9,369 nucleotides of DNA, taken from NCBI GenBank assembly GCA_038062165.1, contig JBBTXQ010000002.1, forward strand, positions 1 to 9,369. The letters are read 5' to 3'. The translations under genes were made by a program, and so were the position numbers. Source of the stretch: DATDSR01 sp038062165 (lineage in GTDB: Bacteria > Patescibacteriota > Minisyncoccia > Phycocordibacterales > DATDSR01). A model generated the notes under the pieces. The model worked only from the letters and a program-made list of their open reading frames with translations, was not told where the DNA came from and did not search any database. Position 1 is the first letter of the stretch; each line of letters begins with the position of its first letter. Positions 6,173 to 9,369 of the stretch are shown one piece after another.

Positions 6173-6713
6173 TTTACGCAAAATACTTGAGGCTATTTTA
6201 TTCTACAAGAGCGAGCCAGTTACTATTGCATGGCTAGCAAAGGTCACAAAAAGGGAGGGTTCAGAAATTAATGAAGCACTTATTGAATTAGAAAATACAC
6301 TAGCGCAGAGTGATGGGGGAATAATACTTGTTAGGACAAGCGATCACGTTCAGCTGGGAACCAGCCCTGATGCGGCAAGTACAATAGAACAGATTACAAA
6401 AGATGAACTGTCTGGGGAACTGGGTAAGGCAGGGGTCGAAGCACTTTCAATTATTCTATATCAAGGTCCCATATCACGCACTAAGATTGATTATATTAGG
6501 GGCGTAAATTCACAGTTCACAGTCAGGCACCTTATGGTACGCGGTCTGATAGATAGGATTCCCAATCCGGAGGATTCACGTAGTTACTTGTATCAGCCAA
6601 CGATTAAACTACTCACCTTTATGGGCCTCGCAAAAATAGAGGATTTGCCAGATTATGAAGCAATCAGAACTAAACTAAATGCGATATCTATTGATAATCC
6701 CGATAATAATTAG
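6165..6713 (+). CDS. scpB: Segregation and condensation protein B
   Basis: Partner of ScpA in the SMC condensin; a dimer of tandem winged-helix proteins that binds the ScpA linker. The N-terminus LRKILEAILFYKSEPVTIAWLAK (residues 4-26) fits the ILEALLF..EPL family pattern, and the second winged helix contains GVEALSIILYQGPISRTKIDYIRGVN, matching the conserved ALEtLaiIAY.QPItR.eI..IRGV. It then continues with a VRHLMVRGLI wing. The length of 182 residues is usual. The ATG overlaps the scpA stop by 8 bases, which indicates coupling. The C-terminal 35 bases are shared with the next gene in another frame, a larger overlap than the others in this run. Confidence 0.94.
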   Translation: MHNLRKILEAILFYKSEPVTIAWLAKVTKREGSEINEALIELENTLAQSDGGIILVRTSDHVQLGTSPDAASTIEQITKDELSGELGKAGVEALSIILYQGPISRTKIDYIRGVNSQFTVRHLMVRGLIDRIPNPEDSRSYLYQPTIKLLTFMGLAKIEDLPDYEAIRTKLNAISIDNPDNN

Positions 6714-7410
6714 CGTTTTTGTTTATTTTGAAACAGAAGCGCAGATCTCCCTCTCAGGCAGTGAGACGGTAGAAGCGAGGGCTTATATTGTCTATGACAT
6801 TCGCAATTCTAAAATTATCCTCTCGAAAAATTTGCTAGCGCAGTTGCCACTTGCCTCACTCACTAAACTTATGACGGCATATGTGTACGCGGAAGATACT
6901 GGACTGGAAAAGGTCGGAAATAATATCTTGTGTAGGATGCTCGTAACGTCAGATAATAGAATAGCGGAAGAACTAGGAGTAAATTTACAATCAAAACTCC
7001 AAATCACGGCAAATAATTTAGGGATGAAGCAGAGCTTTTTCTTGAGCTCTACGGGTCTTGATATAAGTGAGAACTTATCAGGTGCCTATGGTTCTGCGCG
7101 CGACATCTCTATTGTCATGGGTAGACTTTATTCTGATTATCGGGACCTACTTGATTGCACTACTAAAGAAGAATACACGGACGAAGCTGGGTTGGTTAAG
7201 AATACTAATAAGTATGTTGGTAAGACAGTTGGGATACTAGGATCCAAGACTGGCCTAACTGATCTCGCTGGAGGTAATCTAGCGGTTATTATTGATGTTG
7301 AGATAAACAGACCAGTGATAATCGTAGTTCTTGGTTCCAGTGAAGAAGGCAGATTCAGTGATATTTCTAAATTATTGGGCATGGCACAAGCAATTAAAAT
7401 TCATGAGTGA
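6679..7410 (+). CDS. Compact D-alanyl-D-alanine carboxypeptidase (class A PBP-like, DacA family)
   Basis: Serine peptidase that would remove the terminal D-Ala from peptidoglycan stem peptides outside the membrane. All three penicillin-binding motifs are present: SLTK at 60-63 (nucleophile S60, base K63, in ASLTKLMTA), SDN at 91-93 and KTG at 190-192 (in GSKTGLTDLAGGN). Residues 3-17 form a hydrophobic signal segment or anchor, with a possible cleavage after TEA at residue 21. The spacing from SLTK to SDN is only 31 residues, against about 66 in E. coli PBP5, while SDN to KTG (97) is near normal, so one specific block is missing. There is no PBP5-like C-terminal beta domain or amphipathic anchor. 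The gene starts inside scpB (35-base overlap) and ends 8 bases inside ftsW. A penicillin-sensitive DacA-type protein is likely; activity with the shortened domain is uncertain. Confidence 0.88.
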   Translation: MRYLLIIPIIISVFVYFETEAQISLSGSETVEARAYIVYDIRNSKIILSKNLLAQLPLASLTKLMTAYVYAEDTGLEKVGNNILCRMLVTSDNRIAEELGVNLQSKLQITANNLGMKQSFFLSSTGLDISENLSGAYGSARDISIVMGRLYSDYRDLLDCTTKEEYTDEAGLVKNTNKYVGKTVGILGSKTGLTDLAGGNLAVIIDVEINRPVIIVVLGSSEEGRFSDISKLLGMAQAIKIHE

Positions 7411-8527
7411 GATCCGCGCCCGGTTCCCGGATAAAGTGTTATTGGGAATCATCGCCTTATTAATTATCTCTGGACTATTTATTTTCATTTCAGCATCATT
7501 TGGCCTGCTTACACGCGAAGGGGCATCGTGGAAAAGTGTCCTTTTTTCACAATTTGTTTTTGGCCTCTGTGGAGGTCTTGCGCTAGGTCTACTAGCATAC
7601 ATAGTGCCCATTATCAAAATTAGAAAATATTCTTTTTATATTCTAATTATTGCAATCATTTTATGCACACTCGTATTTGTACCGGGATTAGGACTGAATA
7701 CCGGCGGGGCGGCACGATGGATATTAATAGCTGGTATCTCCTTCCAGCCGTCAGAATTATTAAAAATAGCACTCATTATATTTATTTCAGCGTGGGCGGC
7801 TGGTGAGGGTAACTCGATTAAAACTTTTAAATACGGTCTCCTGCCCTTCACCGGAATAATGGCACTCGTTGGCCTCTTAATGCTTGCTGAGCCAGATACA
7901 GGAACCTATCTAATTATGTTTGCATCATCGCTCTCTATATTCATTTCCGCAGGAGGCAGAATTAGGCATATTGCTTATTTAATCGGCGTTGCTGTTCTGC
8001 TCGTGGGAATTCTGGCTCTGGTGAGGCCCTACGTGCGCGAGCGCATTTCAACCTATCTCAACCCAGGCGATGATCCCTTAGGTAGCAGTTATCAGGTCCG
8101 TCAGTCGCTACTCGCAATTGGTTCTGGAAAGGTCACGGGCAGAGGCTTCGGCCAAAGTGTTCAAAAATTTCAATACCTACCAGAACCAACAGGGGACTCC
8201 ATATTTGCCGTGTTGGGAGAGGAATTTGGCTTCATGGGCACAATCTTCATACTACTTCTATTCATAAGTCTGGCCTTAAGAGGCTTCAAAATTGCCAGCA
8301 GAACTCCAAATAAGATGAGTAGACTCTTGGTGGTTGGAATTGTTACAATGATAACGAGCCAAGCATTCTTTCATATCGGAGCAATGCTTGGAATGCTACC
8401 CCTTACCGGGGTGCCATTGCCGCTCGTGTCACACGGTGGTACGGCCTACGTCTTCACTCTCGCAAGTCTAGGCCTCCTACTTCAGATTTCGAGTTTCAAG
8501 CCAAATACAATTCTAAACAAAACATGA
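7403..8527 (+). CDS. ftsW: SEDS-family peptidoglycan glycosyltransferase FtsW
   Basis: Polytopic membrane protein (about 10 helices) that polymerises lipid II into glycan strands at the septum with a class B PBP. Conserved SEDS motifs are present: WILIAGISFQPSE near 106-118, EPDTGT at 163-168, SYQVRQSLLAIGSG then GRGFGQSVQKFQYLPEP, with the likely catalytic Asp at D265 (PTGDSIFAV), and GVPLPLVSHGG at 336-346. The usual GSGG is GSGK here. ATG 7403 is chosen over TTG 7331 because the longer form would add 24 hydrophilic residues lying inside the carboxypeptidase gene. RodA is the main alternative; the SYQVRQS/QSVQKF signature and the adjacent murG favour FtsW. The 374-residue length is normal. 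No Shine-Dalgarno sequence is visible, so it probably relies on coupling to the preceding gene. Confidence 0.92.
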   Translation: MSEIRARFPDKVLLGIIALLIISGLFIFISASFGLLTREGASWKSVLFSQFVFGLCGGLALGLLAYIVPIIKIRKYSFYILIIAIILCTLVFVPGLGLNTGGAARWILIAGISFQPSELLKIALIIFISAWAAGEGNSIKTFKYGLLPFTGIMALVGLLMLAEPDTGTYLIMFASSLSIFISAGGRIRHIAYLIGVAVLLVGILALVRPYVRERISTYLNPGDDPLGSSYQVRQSLLAIGSGKVTGRGFGQSVQKFQYLPEPTGDSIFAVLGEEFGFMGTIFILLLFISLALRGFKIASRTPNKMSRLLVVGIVTMITSQAFFHIGAMLGMLPLTGVPLPLVSHGGTAYVFTLASLGLLLQISSFKPNTILNKT

Positions 8528-8529
8528 AT

Positions 8530-8608
8530 CCCATTAGAAGTATAAGTAAATTAGATCATTAGGTTATGTCAAACATGTTTATAATAAACGCAAGTAACTT
8601 CTAACGGG
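8530..8608 (+). repeat. Long-range inverted repeat spanning the ftsW-murG gap
   Basis: CCCATTAGAAGT (8530-8541) and ACTTCTAACGGG (8597-8608) are reverse complements at 11 of 12 positions, 55 bases apart. The left arm begins 3 bases after the ftsW stop and the right arm ends directly before the murG ATG. It may be an operator pair, or a stem in ftsW read-through RNA that hides the murG start. Confidence 0.6.
8571..8589 (+). promoter_or_regulatory. murG promoter: -10 box inside overlapping palindromes
   Basis: TATAAT at 8580-8585 is a consensus -10, with a TG three bases upstream and no clear -35. It lies within the dyad GTTTAT-A-ATAAAC (8577-8589), which overlaps the perfect palindrome AAACATGTTT (8571-8580). 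Transcription would start near 8592, giving an untranslated leader of about 17 bases without a Shine-Dalgarno sequence. The palindromes suggest a repressor site; this is inference. Confidence 0.5.
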
Positions 8609-9369
8609 ATGAAAATCCTATTTACTGGCGGAGGTTCCGGAGGCCACTTCTACCCCATAATCGCTATCGTTCAGGAGTTAAATAAGTTAATTGATGAACG
8701 TAAGCTTGTTGCGCCCAAGTATTATTACATGTCCGACAATCCGTATGACGAGAAGGCTCTCTTTGAATACAACATCGAGTTTAAAAAAATAAGTGCCGGC
8801 AAGTTACGTATCTACTCATCAATTAAAAATATTTTTGATATTCCGAGAACGGGATGGGGGATTATTGTTGCACTCTGGAAATTATTCTTACTCTTTCCTG
8901 ATGTGATAGTAGGGAAAGGCGGATATGCCAGTTTCCCCGTTATCGTCGCCGCCAGGCTCCTGCGTATCCCAGTAATTGTGCACGAATCTGACGCCATTCC
9001 AGGCCGTGTTAATAAATTCGCTGGCAAATTCGCAAAACGTATTGGCATTGCCTATGAGGAGGCGCTGGAACATTTTCCCAAGGATCGCACAGCTCTTGTT
9101 GGCATCCCAATTAGACGCGAATTAACCCAACTCACACGCGAAGGCGCCTATGAATACCTCAAGCTTGAACGTGATATCCCGACAATATTGATAGTGGGTG
9201 GATCGCAGGGGGCGCAGATGATCAACGATGTCGTGCTTGATATCCTGCCCGACCTGCTAAACAAATATCAAATCATTCATCAGGTTGGCATGAACAATAT
9301 GGAGGATATTAAAGAACGTCTTACTGTCATCATTAATAATCACGAGCATATAAGCAGGTACAAGATGTT
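8609..9369 (+). CDS. murG: UDP-GlcNAc:undecaprenyl-PP-MurNAc-pentapeptide GlcNAc transferase (partial, 3' end beyond window)
   Basis: Inner-face membrane-associated GT-B glycosyltransferase that adds GlcNAc to lipid I to make lipid II, the substrate of FtsW. The first 253 codons are visible and open to the window edge, out of roughly 355-380 expected. Motifs in order: GGGSGGHFYP at 7-16 (family GGTGGHvfP, lipid-I side), KGGYASFP at 103-110, HESDAIPG at 125-132 (family HEQNavpG, so Gln-Asn is replaced by Ser-Asp), GIPIR at 165-169 (family GNPVR) and the UDP-sugar loop GGSQGA at 197-202. ATG 8609 is the natural start because MKILFTGGG begins the first strand. It has its own -10 box in the 81-base gap after ftsW. 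Product identity is firm; the C-terminal acceptor and UDP-binding region is not visible. Confidence 0.95.
   Translation, partial: MKILFTGGGSGGHFYPIIAIVQELNKLIDERKLVAPKYYYMSDNPYDEKALFEYNIEFKKISAGKLRIYSSIKNIFDIPRTGWGIIVALWKLFLLFPDVIVGKGGYASFPVIVAARLLRIPVIVHESDAIPGRVNKFAGKFAKRIGIAYEEALEHFPKDRTALVGIPIRRELTQLTREGAYEYLKLERDIPTILIVGGSQGAQMINDVVLDILPDLLNKYQIIHQVGMNNMEDIKERLTVIINNHEHISRYKM

Noticed and set aside
7331..7402. TTG-initiated extension of ftsW
   Set aside because: The extra residues lie within the carboxypeptidase gene and are not part of the FtsW family N-terminus.
8530..8608. Miniature transposon between ftsW and murG
   Set aside because: The 12-bp ends resemble terminal repeats, but there is no target-site duplication and the insert is only 55 bases and holds the murG promoter.
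1..9369. Phage, defence or CRISPR system
   Set aside because: No nuclease, integrase, reverse transcriptase, regular spacer array or toxin-antitoxin pair was recognised.

Overview
The window reads as a segment of a bacterial chromosome, most likely from the Candidate Phyla Radiation (Patescibacteria, Parcubacteria-like). This is an inference from several traits. The aspartyl-tRNA synthetase is of the short archaeal type. Almost no gene start has a Shine-Dalgarno sequence. A surface protein begins with a prepilin-like RGFVPL segment, the D,D-carboxypeptidase is very compact, and MurG carries a GGGSGGHFYP nucleotide loop. TGA ends at least three genes as a true stop, which argues against the code-altered Gracilibacteria and SR1 lineages. 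All genes are on the + strand. I see no tRNA, rRNA, CRISPR array, transposase or phage gene.

Region 1 (1-2965) is an envelope module of three closely packed genes. The first encodes a lysozyme-like lytic transglycosylase that has a peptidoglycan-binding domain inside its catalytic fold, followed by a beta-rich domain and a Cys/His-rich CHIPPGNP domain. The second is a small membrane-anchored protein whose start codon overlaps the previous stop. The third is a membrane-anchored protein with an Ala/Pro/Thr/Ser-rich stalk and a beta-rich head. The lytic gene probably lacks its true N-terminus: its frame stays open upstream of the only start and no signal peptide is present.

Region 2 (2966-5413) holds two aminoacyl-tRNA synthetase genes. 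trpS encodes tryptophanyl-tRNA synthetase. aspS encodes an archaeal-type aspartyl-tRNA synthetase with the His/Pro signature of non-discriminating enzymes, which charge both tRNA-Asp and tRNA-Asn. aspS has a clear extended -10 promoter so close to its ATG that its mRNA should be leaderless.

Region 3 (5414-9369) is a division and chromosome-segregation run: scpA, scpB, a dacA-like carboxypeptidase gene, ftsW and murG, with murG cut off by the window end. The first four are separated by short overlaps and look co-transcribed. murG follows an 81-base gap with its own -10 box nested in inverted repeats. ScpA and ScpB are the non-SMC condensin subunits. FtsW and MurG polymerise glycan strands and make lipid II, and the carboxypeptidase trims the stem peptide, so the run joins chromosome compaction to septal wall synthesis.

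The features I find most worth a second look are the split transglycosylase, the inverted repeats around the aspS and murG starts, the shortened carboxypeptidase, and the predicted dependence on tRNA-dependent Asn synthesis.
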